A program made the translations under genes and the position numbers. Below the pieces are notes generated by a model. The model ran no database searches, had not been told where the DNA came from, and saw nothing but the letters and a program-made list of their open reading frames with translations. A stretch of 9,935 nt of DNA from an uncultured Eubacteriales bacterium (GTDB lineage: Bacteria; Bacillota; Clostridia; Christensenellales; CAG-917), in the NCBI GenBank assembly GCA_900551145.1, contig URUQ01000042.1:1-9935 (forward strand). The letters are read 5' to 3'. Below are positions 1 through 5,786 of the stretch, piece by piece. The first letter of the stretch is position 1, and every line of letters starts with the position of its first letter.

Positions 1-21
1 ATTAATAGCCGCATAAATTGT

Positions 22-48
22 CGAAGCACCCGAGTGTCGGGTGCTTCG
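22..48. terminator. Perfect hairpin, probable intergenic terminator
   Basis: A 12-bp perfect stem (CGAAGCACCCGA paired with TCGGGTGCTTCG) closes a GTG triloop. CATAAA at 12-17 and TTTATG at 49-54 could extend the stem past a 4-nt bulge. On the plus strand it is followed by GTTTATGT, a modest T-rich stretch. It lies about 115 nt beyond the stop of the minus-strand membrane protein and could end a plus-strand gene entering from the left, or act in both directions. The structure is plain; its direction of use is inferred. Confidence 0.7.
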
Positions 49-163
49 TTTATGTCCGTTGTATTTTGTTGTTTTATCGGCCGTGGACGACTTATTCGCA
101 AACCGCACATTACCTAAAATTAAAATGAAATTCCCGTCGTCGCAAATTTTCCTATTTATTGAT

Positions 164-1057
164 TTATGCTTGCTCGGCGGGTTCTTTGGTAGGGGCGTTG
201 GCGTAGGTCACGTTGTCGCCGACTATTTTAATTTCGTTGGGCATACCTTCGCGCGCATCGTCGGGTAGAAATACTATCACTTGTTTTTCCACGTCAAAGT
301 CCTTAAACATAAAGAAGAACAATCTTTTTATTGCGGTATCGTCGCGCTTGGGAGAGGGGGACTCGGTGAGAGTTACGACGCCATCCGACGAGCGAGTTTT
401 TATCACTTGATTTTCAAATTTGATGTAATAATCATACGTTGCAAAGCCGATTTTGTCGAGGTCCGTTGTGTAGACGATTACCGCTTGTTTGTCGGTGAAA
501 TCGACGACTATCGTGTTGAGTTTGTCACTGCCTTCAATCTCGTTGACGGAGTCTTTTGTTTGGCGGTGTTCCACTTCCGTGAAAAACCCGCTTTCGTTCA
601 TAAAAGTTGAGGTTGCTTCAACCCATTTTTCGCGATTGATACAACCGAGTGCCGCCGAGACTATAGTGCATACTGCACCCACCGCAAGCACGGCGATTGC
701 GATATTGGAGACGGTGAGATAGTCTTTGAAAGATTTTTTGCCGTCCGAAACGACGGTTTTTTCTTCTTTTTGCGGTACGTCGGGAAATTCCCAACCCATT
801 TTTTTGTTGTAGAAAGCGTAGTATTTTTTGTAAATATCGATAAATCCTATGCCTATGCCGATTGCAATCAATCCCGCGCCCGCAAGCACCAAAAATACCA
901 TTGCACTTTTGAACGCAAAGCAAGACGCTATTGCATAAAACAGCAAAAGCAAACCGCCCCCGAAGAGTGCAATCATAAGTGCAATCATAAGGATGAAGGG
1001 GATATTGATGACGACTCTTTTCCAAAAGCCGTTTTTTTGCGTTGCAATACGTTTCAT
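164..1057 (-). CDS. Membrane protein of unknown function, three predicted TM segments and a C-terminal soluble domain
   Basis: A 297-residue protein I do not recognise. Hydrophobic segments at about residues 17-45, 52-75 and 116-139 look like three membrane spans. A charged loop (about 77-115) separates the second and third spans, and a soluble C-terminal domain of about 155 residues follows. The basic N-terminus (MKRIATQKNGFWKR) suggests it stays in the cytoplasm, which would put the C-terminal domain outside. No catalytic motif or lipobox was seen. I chose the ATG at 1057 over the in-frame ATG at 1105 because a near-consensus promoter occupies 1065-1093 and would place the longer start upstream of transcription. 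There is no Shine-Dalgarno, as expected for a leaderless message. The gene is divergent from the deacetylase to its right. That it is coding is well supported by length and membrane pattern; its function is unknown. Confidence 0.8.
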   Translation of the reverse strand: MKRIATQKNGFWKRVVINIPFILMIALMIALFGGGLLLLFYAIASCFAFKSAMVFLVLAGAGLIAIGIGIGFIDIYKKYYAFYNKKMGWEFPDVPQKEEKTVVSDGKKSFKDYLTVSNIAIAVLAVGAVCTIVSAALGCINREKWVEATSTFMNESGFFTEVEHRQTKDSVNEIEGSDKLNTIVVDFTDKQAVIVYTTDLDKIGFATYDYYIKFENQVIKTRSSDGVVTLTESPSPKRDDTAIKRLFFFMFKDFDVEKQVIVFLPDDAREGMPNEIKIVGDNVTYANAPTKEPAEQA

Positions 1058-1064
1058 AAAAATA

Positions 1065-1093
1065 ATTATACTATTCTCAATTCTCAAAGTCAA
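1065..1093 (-). promoter_or_regulatory. SigmaA-type promoter of the membrane-protein gene, leaderless spacing
   Basis: Read on the minus strand, TTGACT (1093-1088) and TATAAT (1070-1065) are separated by exactly 17 nt, matching the sigma-70/sigmaA consensus at 11 of 12 positions. Only 7 nt (TATTTTT) separate the -10 box from the ATG at 1057, so transcription should begin at or next to the A of the start codon. The boxes are seen directly; the start point is inferred from usual promoter geometry. Confidence 0.75.
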
Positions 1094-1150
1094 ACAAATA
1101 CTCAAAAGCGCGTCTACTCGTTCTTATCTAACAAAACACACATAATTTCG

Positions 1151-1171
1151 ATTGTAAGTTCTTTTTACAAT
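1151..1171. repeat. Inverted repeat between divergent genes
   Basis: ATTGTAA at 1151-1157 and TTACAAT at 1165-1171 form a perfect 7-bp inverted repeat with a 7-nt spacer. It lies in the divergent region, about 58 bp upstream of the membrane protein's -35 box and about 110 bp upstream of the deacetylase's putative -35. This is a plausible operator for a dimeric regulator, but short AT-rich palindromes also arise by chance. Confidence 0.3.
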
Positions 1172-1261
1172 ATTTGAAAAATACACTTTAGTTGTGCAAG
1201 CAAGTGATACGTCAAATAGAGAAAAAGCGCGAATATTCGACTTTTGATGACACAATTTCTT

Positions 1262-1290
1262 GAATTTTGCACTCTATACAATCATATAAT
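1262..1290 (+). promoter_or_regulatory. Candidate promoter of the deacetylase gene, sigmaE-like
   Basis: CATATAAT at 1283-1290 contains a perfect sigmaA -10 (TATAAT, 1285-1290), but there is no good TTGACA at 16-18 nt; TTGAAT at 1260-1265 is 19 nt away. The same bases also fit the Bacillus/Clostridium sigmaE pattern: GAATTTT at 1262-1268, a 14-nt spacer, then CATATAAT. That is close to the consensus (G/T)(A/C)ATATT with N14-15 and CATACA(A/C)T. A sporulation promoter would suit a PdaB-type enzyme. The predicted start point near 1297 leaves only about 6 nt before the GTG. The sigma assignment is inference. Confidence 0.4.
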
Positions 1291-1302
1291 CGGGGTGAAA
1301 TC

Positions 1303-2073
1303 GTGTTTGTCACAGTGAAAAAGGCAACTTTAATCGGTGCGGTGTCCATGCTTTTGGCGTTGATTATCCTCACGTCGTCGGTGGCGGTGACGGATAGCGC
1401 GTGCGTGTACTTCAACAAAAGCACTCGCAAAATTCCCGTCTATTCGGTGGATGTGAAGGGCGAAAAGAAAGTGATTGCACTCACTTTCGACGCGGCGTGG
1501 GGAGCGGATAAAACGCAAGGAATTATAGATATTCTCAACTCGCACGGTGCAAAAGGCACGTTTTTCCTCGTCGGATTTTGGATTGACAAATACCAAGAGG
1601 AAACAAAAGCCATTGCAAACGCGGGGTTCGATATCGGCAACCACTCGCGCAATCACCTCAATATGCCCAAACTCAGCGAGGTCGAGATAAAAAACGAGAT
1701 ACTTTACGTCAATGACAGAGTGAAGGACTTGACGGGCAAAACGCCAAAGTATTTTCGTGCGCCGTTCGGAGACTACGACAACAAGCTTATGACTTCGCTC
1801 GAAAGTCTCGATATGGTGGGTGTGCAATGGTCAATCGACTCTCTCGATTGGAAAGGGCTATCTGCAAAGCAAATATACGATAGGGTAGTTCCAAAGGCAA
1901 AAAGCGGTGACATCGTGCTATTCCACAACAACAGCGATCACGTTCTCGACGCGCTCCCTATGATACTTGCCGCGCTAAAAGACCAAGGATTCGAGTTTGT
2001 CACGATATCGTCGCTCGTTGCGGACAAGGACTACACGGTGGATTCAAACGGTATACAACACAAAAATGCATAG
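1303..2073 (+). CDS. pdaB: PdaB-type polysaccharide deacetylase family protein (NodB fold)
   Basis: A NodB-homology (carbohydrate esterase 4) protein of 256 residues, close to the roughly 254 of Bacillus subtilis PdaB, a spore-cortex maintenance protein. One N-terminal hydrophobic segment (about 5-27) is a membrane anchor or signal, putting the domain outside the cytoplasm. Motifs in order: TFDAAWG (D63, A64), HSRNH (H114, H118), RAPFGDYD (R152), VQWSIDSLDWKG and VLFHNN (H208). The usual second aspartate of TFDD, a metal ligand, is alanine here; the TFDAAWG form is typical of the PdaB branch, so activity may differ from classical deacetylases. The GTG start at 1303 was chosen because GGGGTGA lies at 1292-1298; GTG 1315 is also possible. 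The ssb-like gene follows 22 nt downstream. The family is confident; a sporulation role is inferred. Confidence 0.87.
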   Translation: MFVTVKKATLIGAVSMLLALIILTSSVAVTDSACVYFNKSTRKIPVYSVDVKGEKKVIALTFDAAWGADKTQGIIDILNSHGAKGTFFLVGFWIDKYQEETKAIANAGFDIGNHSRNHLNMPKLSEVEIKNEILYVNDRVKDLTGKTPKYFRAPFGDYDNKLMTSLESLDMVGVQWSIDSLDWKGLSAKQIYDRVVPKAKSGDIVLFHNNSDHVLDALPMILAALKDQGFEFVTISSLVADKDYTVDSNGIQHKNA

Positions 2074-2083
2074 ATAGATGCTT

Positions 2084-2090
2084 AGGAGGA
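2084..2090 (+). promoter_or_regulatory. Strong ribosome-binding site deciding the SSB-like start
   Basis: AGGAGGA lies 5 nt before the ATG at 2096. An in-frame ATG at 2078 precedes this site and would be translated through it, so 2096 is preferred. Confidence 0.85.
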
Positions 2091-2095
2091 CTATT

Positions 2096-2698
2096 ATGAG
2101 TTACGAACAGATGCAAAACAACCAAGTTTTTTTGACGGGAACGATAGTGGACGAGGCGCAATTTTCGCACGAGATTATGGGCGAAAAGTTTTACGACGTG
2201 TCCATATCCGTCAAGAGATTATCCGGTCAAGAGGATATAATTCCTCTTACGATAAGCGAAAGAATTATGCAAGAAAATTCCTTTGAAATCGGCAATCTAA
2301 TAGGGGTAAACGGGCAATTCCGCAGTTACAACAAGCTCATTGACAATCATAGCAAATTGGTGCTTCGCGTGTTCGTTCGCTCGCTTTGCGAACCTGACGA
2401 AAACAACCCCAATCAAATTGAAATAGAAGGCTTCGTGTGCAAGCCTCCCGTATATCGCACGACACCCTTCAAGCGTGAAATCGCAGACTTGCTTTTAGCC
2501 GTAAACCGAGCCTACAACAAGTCCGATTATATCCCTGCCATAGCATGGGGACGCAATGCTCGCTACGCTTCCAACTTTGCCGTCGGAGACAAAATTCATA
2601 TAGACGGTCGTATCCAATCTCGTATCTACCAAAAGCAGTTGGAGGACGGGACGGTGGAGGAGCGCGTTGCTTACGAAGTCTCCATCACCAGGTTCTAA
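2096..2698 (+). CDS. Tandem-OB-fold single-stranded DNA-binding-like protein
   Basis: A 200-residue cytosolic protein made of two similar halves. Residues 9-98 and 106-199 each begin with NQ followed by a beta-strand pattern and G (NQVFLTGTIV, NQIEIEGFVC). Each half later has a matching element (IGNLIGVNGQFRSYNK at 65-80, VGDKIHIDGRIQSRIYQK at 163-180). The second half is most SSB-like, with IPAIAWGRNARYASNFAVGD and the GRIQSRIYQ strand typical of bacterial SSB. The length differs from a standard SSB (about 150-180 residues with one OB fold), and the acidic SSB tail ending in DIPF is absent; the protein ends VSITRF. It could be an accessory SSB or a primosomal PriB-like protein. It lies 22 nt after pdaB, probably in the same transcript. 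The OB/SSB assignment is fairly sure; the exact role is unknown. Confidence 0.75.
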   Translation: MSYEQMQNNQVFLTGTIVDEAQFSHEIMGEKFYDVSISVKRLSGQEDIIPLTISERIMQENSFEIGNLIGVNGQFRSYNKLIDNHSKLVLRVFVRSLCEPDENNPNQIEIEGFVCKPPVYRTTPFKREIADLLLAVNRAYNKSDYIPAIAWGRNARYASNFAVGDKIHIDGRIQSRIYQKQLEDGTVEERVAYEVSITRF

Positions 2699-2821
2699 AA
2701 CCGCGCTATTTAGCGAATAACTGCGGCAGAGCCGTCCGATTGTCAACTCATTTACGATTAGTAAATTAGGGTTGCCACTCGAACGGCTCTTTCTTGTTCT
2801 TCATCTAAATATCGCGGTTTT
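2697..2821. repeat. Nested inverted-repeat element (MITE-like or large terminator)
   Basis: Outer arms at 2697-2713 (AAAACCGCGCTATTTAG) and 2805-2821 (CTAAATATCGCGGTTTT) are complementary at 16 of 17 positions. Inside them, 2728-2739 and 2779-2790 (AGAGCCGTCCGA with TCGAACGGCTCT) pair at 11 of 12. The core 2740-2778 adds CAAC/GTTG and ATTTAC/GTAAAT pairs around a GATTA loop. Two 14-nt unpaired segments (2714-2727, 2791-2804) face each other between outer and inner stems. The left outer arm overlaps the SSB-like stop codon. T-rich sequence after 2790 would also let the inner hairpin act as a terminator for the upstream gene pair. No coding sequence is inside. Confidence 0.6.
2728..2801 (+). 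terminator. Probable terminator of the pdaB-ssb transcript
   Basis: The long imperfect hairpin 2728-2790 (base stem AGAGCCGT/ACGGCTCT) is followed by TTCTTGTTCTT at 2791-2801. Its place just after the SSB-like stop and before a new promoter fits rho-independent termination. The roughly 63-nt hairpin is longer than usual, so this is a secondary reading of part of the nested repeat. Confidence 0.45.
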
Positions 2822-2870
2822 AGCGTTCCTTTTTATGGGGGTAGACTCTTGTCACAGTTTTAGCGTTCCT
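2817..2870 (+). repeat. 14-bp direct repeat, 40-bp period
   Basis: GTTTTAGCGTTCCT occurs exactly at 2817-2830 and again at 2857-2870. The first copy overlaps the right outer arm of the nested inverted repeat. The second is followed by ATTTAGG, so CTATTTAG, also present in the left arm of the inverted repeat, recurs at 2869-2876. I know of no specific function. Confidence 0.6.
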
Positions 2871-2904
2871 ATTTAGGTGTGCGTATAACTCAAATTTTCC
2901 TTAT

Positions 2905-2922
2905 ATGTGGATTTATCCACAT
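2905..2922. promoter_or_regulatory. Palindrome containing a DnaA-box 9-mer
   Basis: ATGTGGAT-TT-ATCCACAT is a perfect 8-bp inverted repeat with a 2-nt centre. Within it, 2913-2921 reads TTATCCACA, the canonical DnaA-box sequence. It lies just upstream of the glycosidase promoter (-35 at 2940). It may be a DnaA site or simply a dimeric operator for the downstream operon; the palindrome favours the latter. The sequence match is exact, the function inferred. Confidence 0.4.
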
Positions 2923-2939
2923 CTTTCCTCAATTCGCAC

Positions 2940-2968
2940 TTTACTTTTTGCGCTAATCTTGATATAAT
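2940..2968 (+). promoter_or_regulatory. SigmaA-type promoter of the glycosidase-yggS-sepF-lspA-rluA operon
   Basis: TTTACT (2940-2945) and TATAAT (2963-2968) are separated by 17 nt. The -35 matches consensus at four of six positions and the -10 perfectly. The predicted start near 2975 gives a leader of about 27 nt containing a GGGGG ribosome site (2990-2994) 7 nt before the ATG at 3002. Confidence 0.65.
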
Positions 2969-3001
2969 AAATTATCTATATGATAATATGGGGGCTTAGG
3001 T

Positions 3002-4693
3002 ATGAATATCAAAGATTACACTCTCAAAATCGGCTATCGTCTTGACGGAAAGTATCAAGAAGAATCCATTGATTCTTGCGATATTAAAAACGGATATTCC
3101 GACGAAATTTTTGACGTTAGAGACGAGGGCGGTGAAAATGCCGTGAAAATCGTCGTCAACGCCAAAAAAGCAGTGAAAGCGGAACTTGCCGAACTCATTT
3201 ACGACCACTACTACGAGCAAACGGAGAGATTTTTTGCCAACGGTTTTCAATCGTGGACGTCTTCGCGCGAGTACAAGCGCAACGACGTACAATACGGACT
3301 GCGCACGCTTTCCAAACTTCCGATTGCAAGGACGTTTTCGGGCGCAAGCGGTGATTATGCGTTCACCGAATACGGCAAAGATTTGTATCACAGCTTTTCG
3401 TATACCTACTTCCGTATAGACGAAAAGGTGGAACTTGTCGGTTCGCTCAACGAGCGCACGGGTTACACGATTTTTTACGCCGACTACGCGCAAAACATAT
3501 TTGCGGCTGTCAAAGACGTCGAGGGATTGACGCTTGACGGTGAATACCGACTTTTCGATATCGTGCGCGTGCAAGGCACGTACGACGAGGCGTTTGACAA
3601 GTATTTCGAGCTTTATCCGCGCAAAAATACGGGTAGGGTGAAACATCTTGCGGGTTACACTTCTTGGTACAACTACTATCAAAACATCAACGAAGAGATT
3701 ATTTTGCGTGACTTGCAGGGCTTGGCAAGAGCGGGCAAAAACGCAAACATCTTCCAAATCGACGACGGATATGAGACCAAAGTCGGTGATTGGGACATGG
3801 ATACTGTCAAATTTCCGAACGGACTTGCGTCTATCGTAGATAGGATACACGAGCAAGGCTTGATGGCGGGGCTTTGGTATGCGCCGTTTGCTGCGCAATT
3901 TAAGGCAAACGTCATCAAAAATCATCCCGACTGGCTCATTCGCAACAAGCACGGAAGGCCCGTTATCAGCGGTATTGCGTGGGGCGGTTTTTATGCGCTC
4001 GACTTTGAAAAGGAAGAAGTTAGAGAGTATATCAAGGCGTTCTTTGACAAGGTTTTCAACGAATGGCACTTCGATATGGTCAAGCTCGACTTCCTCTACG
4101 CTGCGGCAATCGAGCCGAGAAACGGCAAAACTCGCGGTCAACTTATGTGTGAAGCAATGGACTTTTTGCGCGAGTGTTGCGGTGATAAGATTATTCTCGG
4201 TTGCGGTGTTCCGCTTGCGCCCGCTTTCGGCGTGGTCGATGCTTGCAGAATAAGTTGCGACGTAGAGAATACGTTCAAGGAAAAATTCTACGTAAAAGTC
4301 ACCAATCAAGAGATTATTTCCGCAAAAATGGCAATGGTAAACAGCGTTTATCGTCGCCATCTCAACGGCAGAATTTGGGCAAACGATCCCGACGTATTCT
4401 TCTTGCGCGACGACGGAATGAAGAAAGCGGGATACACCTTGCAACAAAAGAAGTTGCTTGCAAAGGTCAATCACATTTTCGGAGACGTGTTGTTCGTAAG
4501 CGACAACGTAGGCGCGTACGACGACGTGAAAATGCAAATTTTGCTTGACGCTTACAGAAAATTCGATGGAAAAGTGTTGTCGGCAGAGCATATCGCGCCG
4601 GAAATTCTCAAAGTCGTTTTTGAAGAGGACGGCACAAAGCAGATGCTCGTCTTTGACGATTTGAGCGGTGATTATATCGTGCAAGATATCTAA
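3002..4693 (+). CDS. GH36-type alpha-galactosidase-like glycoside hydrolase
   Basis: A 563-residue cytosolic enzyme with no signal peptide. An N-terminal beta-rich region (about 1-210) precedes a TIM-barrel with clan GH-D motifs: GYTSWYNYY near 217, FQIDDGY (D254, D255), GLMAGLWYAPF, and VKLDF (D363, the expected nucleophile). RISCDV (R416, D420) holds the expected acid/base. These match alpha-galactosidases of family GH36, which release terminal alpha-galactose from raffinose-type oligosaccharides. The protein is short for the family, which commonly exceeds 700 residues, because the N- and C-terminal beta domains are reduced. Raffinose-synthase-like or other clan GH-D specificity is possible. 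Codon use matches its neighbours. No sugar transporter or regulator lies beside it, which is unusual; yggS starts 3 nt after its stop. The fold and catalytic pair are confident, the substrate less so. Confidence 0.8.
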   Translation: MNIKDYTLKIGYRLDGKYQEESIDSCDIKNGYSDEIFDVRDEGGENAVKIVVNAKKAVKAELAELIYDHYYEQTERFFANGFQSWTSSREYKRNDVQYGLRTLSKLPIARTFSGASGDYAFTEYGKDLYHSFSYTYFRIDEKVELVGSLNERTGYTIFYADYAQNIFAAVKDVEGLTLDGEYRLFDIVRVQGTYDEAFDKYFELYPRKNTGRVKHLAGYTSWYNYYQNINEEIILRDLQGLARAGKNANIFQIDDGYETKVGDWDMDTVKFPNGLASIVDRIHEQGLMAGLWYAPFAAQFKANVIKNHPDWLIRNKHGRPVISGIAWGGFYALDFEKEEVREYIKAFFDKVFNEWHFDMVKLDFLYAAAIEPRNGKTRGQLMCEAMDFLRECCGDKIILGCGVPLAPAFGVVDACRISCDVENTFKEKFYVKVTNQEIISAKMAMVNSVYRRHLNGRIWANDPDVFFLRDDGMKKAGYTLQQKKLLAKVNHIFGDVLFVSDNVGAYDDVKMQILLDAYRKFDGKVLSAEHIAPEILKVVFEEDGTKQMLVFDDLSGDYIVQDI

Positions 4694-4696
4694 AAG

Positions 4697-5374
4697 ATGA
4701 TTATCGAAGAGAACGTACAAAAGGTTCGTGACGAAGTTGCAAAATATTCGCGACAAGTTACGCTCATAGCCGCAAGCAAAACGCAGACCAAAGATACGAT
4801 TGACGCATTTCATGCGATTGCGCCCGACTTCCTTTTTGGTGAAAACAGAGTGCAGGAGCTTGTGGAAAAGTATGACGAAAGATACGTTTGGCATCTTATA
4901 GGGCAACTTCAAACCAACAAGGTGAAGTATATCATCGATAAGGTGGAACTTATCCACTCTCTCGATAGGGCAGAGCTTGCCAAAGAGATTGAAAAACAAG
5001 CGTCTAAACACGGCAAAATTCAATCTTGCCTCGTTGAAATCAATATGGGCGCGGAGATAACCAAAGGCGGTGTCGCACCCGAGATTGCGATTGATTTTAT
5101 CGAGAGTATGGCGGAGTATCCGCATATCAAAGTGGAAGGCGTTATGAGCGTGCTTCCCAATATCGACGACGAGGTTGCACTGGGCGGTATGTTTGACGGG
5201 CTTGAGCGTATATACGAGGACGCAAAGTGCCTCAAATCTTGCGGGAAAGATATAAAATATCTTTCTGCTGGTATGAGTAAGGATTATAAGATGGCTCTCG
5301 AACACGGCTCTAATATGTTGCGACTCGGCAGGTTGCTGTTTGGAGAGAGGGTGTATGCGCCCAAAGAAATATGA
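4697..5374 (+). CDS. yggS: YggS/PLPBP family pyridoxal-phosphate homeostasis protein
   Basis: A 225-residue, full-length member of the YggS/YlmE family, an alanine-racemase-like TIM barrel that binds PLP without known enzymatic activity and buffers cellular PLP. The family motifs are visible: AASKTQ with K28 as the PLP-binding lysine, FGENRVQE (47-54), WHLIGQLQTNK (65-75), LSAGMSKDY (189-197) and RLGRLLFGER (209-218), which belongs to the phosphate-binding end. The commonly conserved LSMGMS reads LSAGMS. Its ATG is 3 nt after the glycosidase stop and lacks a clear Shine-Dalgarno, so translation is probably coupled. It is followed by sepF, exactly as ylmE precedes sepF in Bacillus and many Firmicutes, which supports both calls. 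Confidence 0.93.
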   Translation: MIIEENVQKVRDEVAKYSRQVTLIAASKTQTKDTIDAFHAIAPDFLFGENRVQELVEKYDERYVWHLIGQLQTNKVKYIIDKVELIHSLDRAELAKEIEKQASKHGKIQSCLVEINMGAEITKGGVAPEIAIDFIESMAEYPHIKVEGVMSVLPNIDDEVALGGMFDGLERIYEDAKCLKSCGKDIKYLSAGMSKDYKMALEHGSNMLRLGRLLFGERVYAPKEI

Positions 5375-5402
5375 AAATTATTGCATAAACATAGAGGTCA
5401 AA

Positions 5403-5777
5403 ATGGACGAAAGATTTTATAGGAACGAAACACAAAGAAGTACGGACAGACCGTTTTCACGCCCTGCGCAACCGCAAGTCCCGTCGTATACGCAACCGCA
5501 ATTCGGCGGGCAAGTCGGAGGACAAAACGGTGGTGTGGTGATTTATTCTCCGCGCACTTATCAAGACGTGCAATTGCTCATCGACCATCTCAAAATGAGA
5601 GAGCAAGTGATTGTGGATTTTTCCACACTCAATCAGCAATCCACATATAGAATTCTCGATTTTATGAGCGGTGCGGTGTACGCGCTTGGCGGAAGCATAC
5701 AACAAATCACCAAAAACATTTTCTTGTTTGCACCGCAAGGCGTGACGATAACCATTCCTCCGCAATTGAGGGCGTAA
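5403..5777 (+). CDS. sepF: SepF cell-division protein, lacking the usual N-terminal helix
   Basis: SepF binds the FtsZ C-terminus and shapes or tethers the Z-ring at the membrane. The SepF domain spans about residues 45-117 of 124, with VVIYSPRTYQDVQ, VIVDFSTLNQQ, RILDFMSGAVYALGGSI (G90 in the conserved DF-x-x-G turn) and FLFAPQGVTI. The first 44 residues are polar and Q/P/G-rich (MDERFYRNETQRS and onward) and show no amphipathic membrane-targeting helix like that at the start of Bacillus SepF. The ATG at 5403 was chosen for AGAGGT at 5393-5398. A longer in-frame start at 5340 overlaps yggS and would not add such a helix either. It follows yggS by 28 nt and precedes lspA. Confidence 0.9.
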   Translation: MDERFYRNETQRSTDRPFSRPAQPQVPSYTQPQFGGQVGGQNGGVVIYSPRTYQDVQLLIDHLKMREQVIVDFSTLNQQSTYRILDFMSGAVYALGGSIQQITKNIFLFAPQGVTITIPPQLRA

Positions 5778-5786
5778 GGAGGCTTT

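Noticed and set aside
1231..1238. GAATATTC palindrome, with GAATATT as a possible sigmaE -35
   Set aside because: No CATACA(A/C)T-like -10 follows at 14-15 nt; the pair at 1262-1290 fits better.
2905..2922. Chromosomal replication origin
   Set aside because: Only one perfect DnaA box is seen, with no cluster and no dnaA, dnaN or similar neighbour.
2699..3001. Riboswitch upstream of the glycosidase operon
   Set aside because: The promoter at 2940-2968 leaves a leader of only about 27 nt, and the structured element lies upstream of it.
2996..5305. A 769-codon open frame on the minus strand, antisense to the glycosidase and yggS
   Set aside because: Both plus-strand genes have clear family motifs. 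The long antisense frame is a by-product of their codon bias, and its translation is rich in H, C, F, V and R with no domain pattern.
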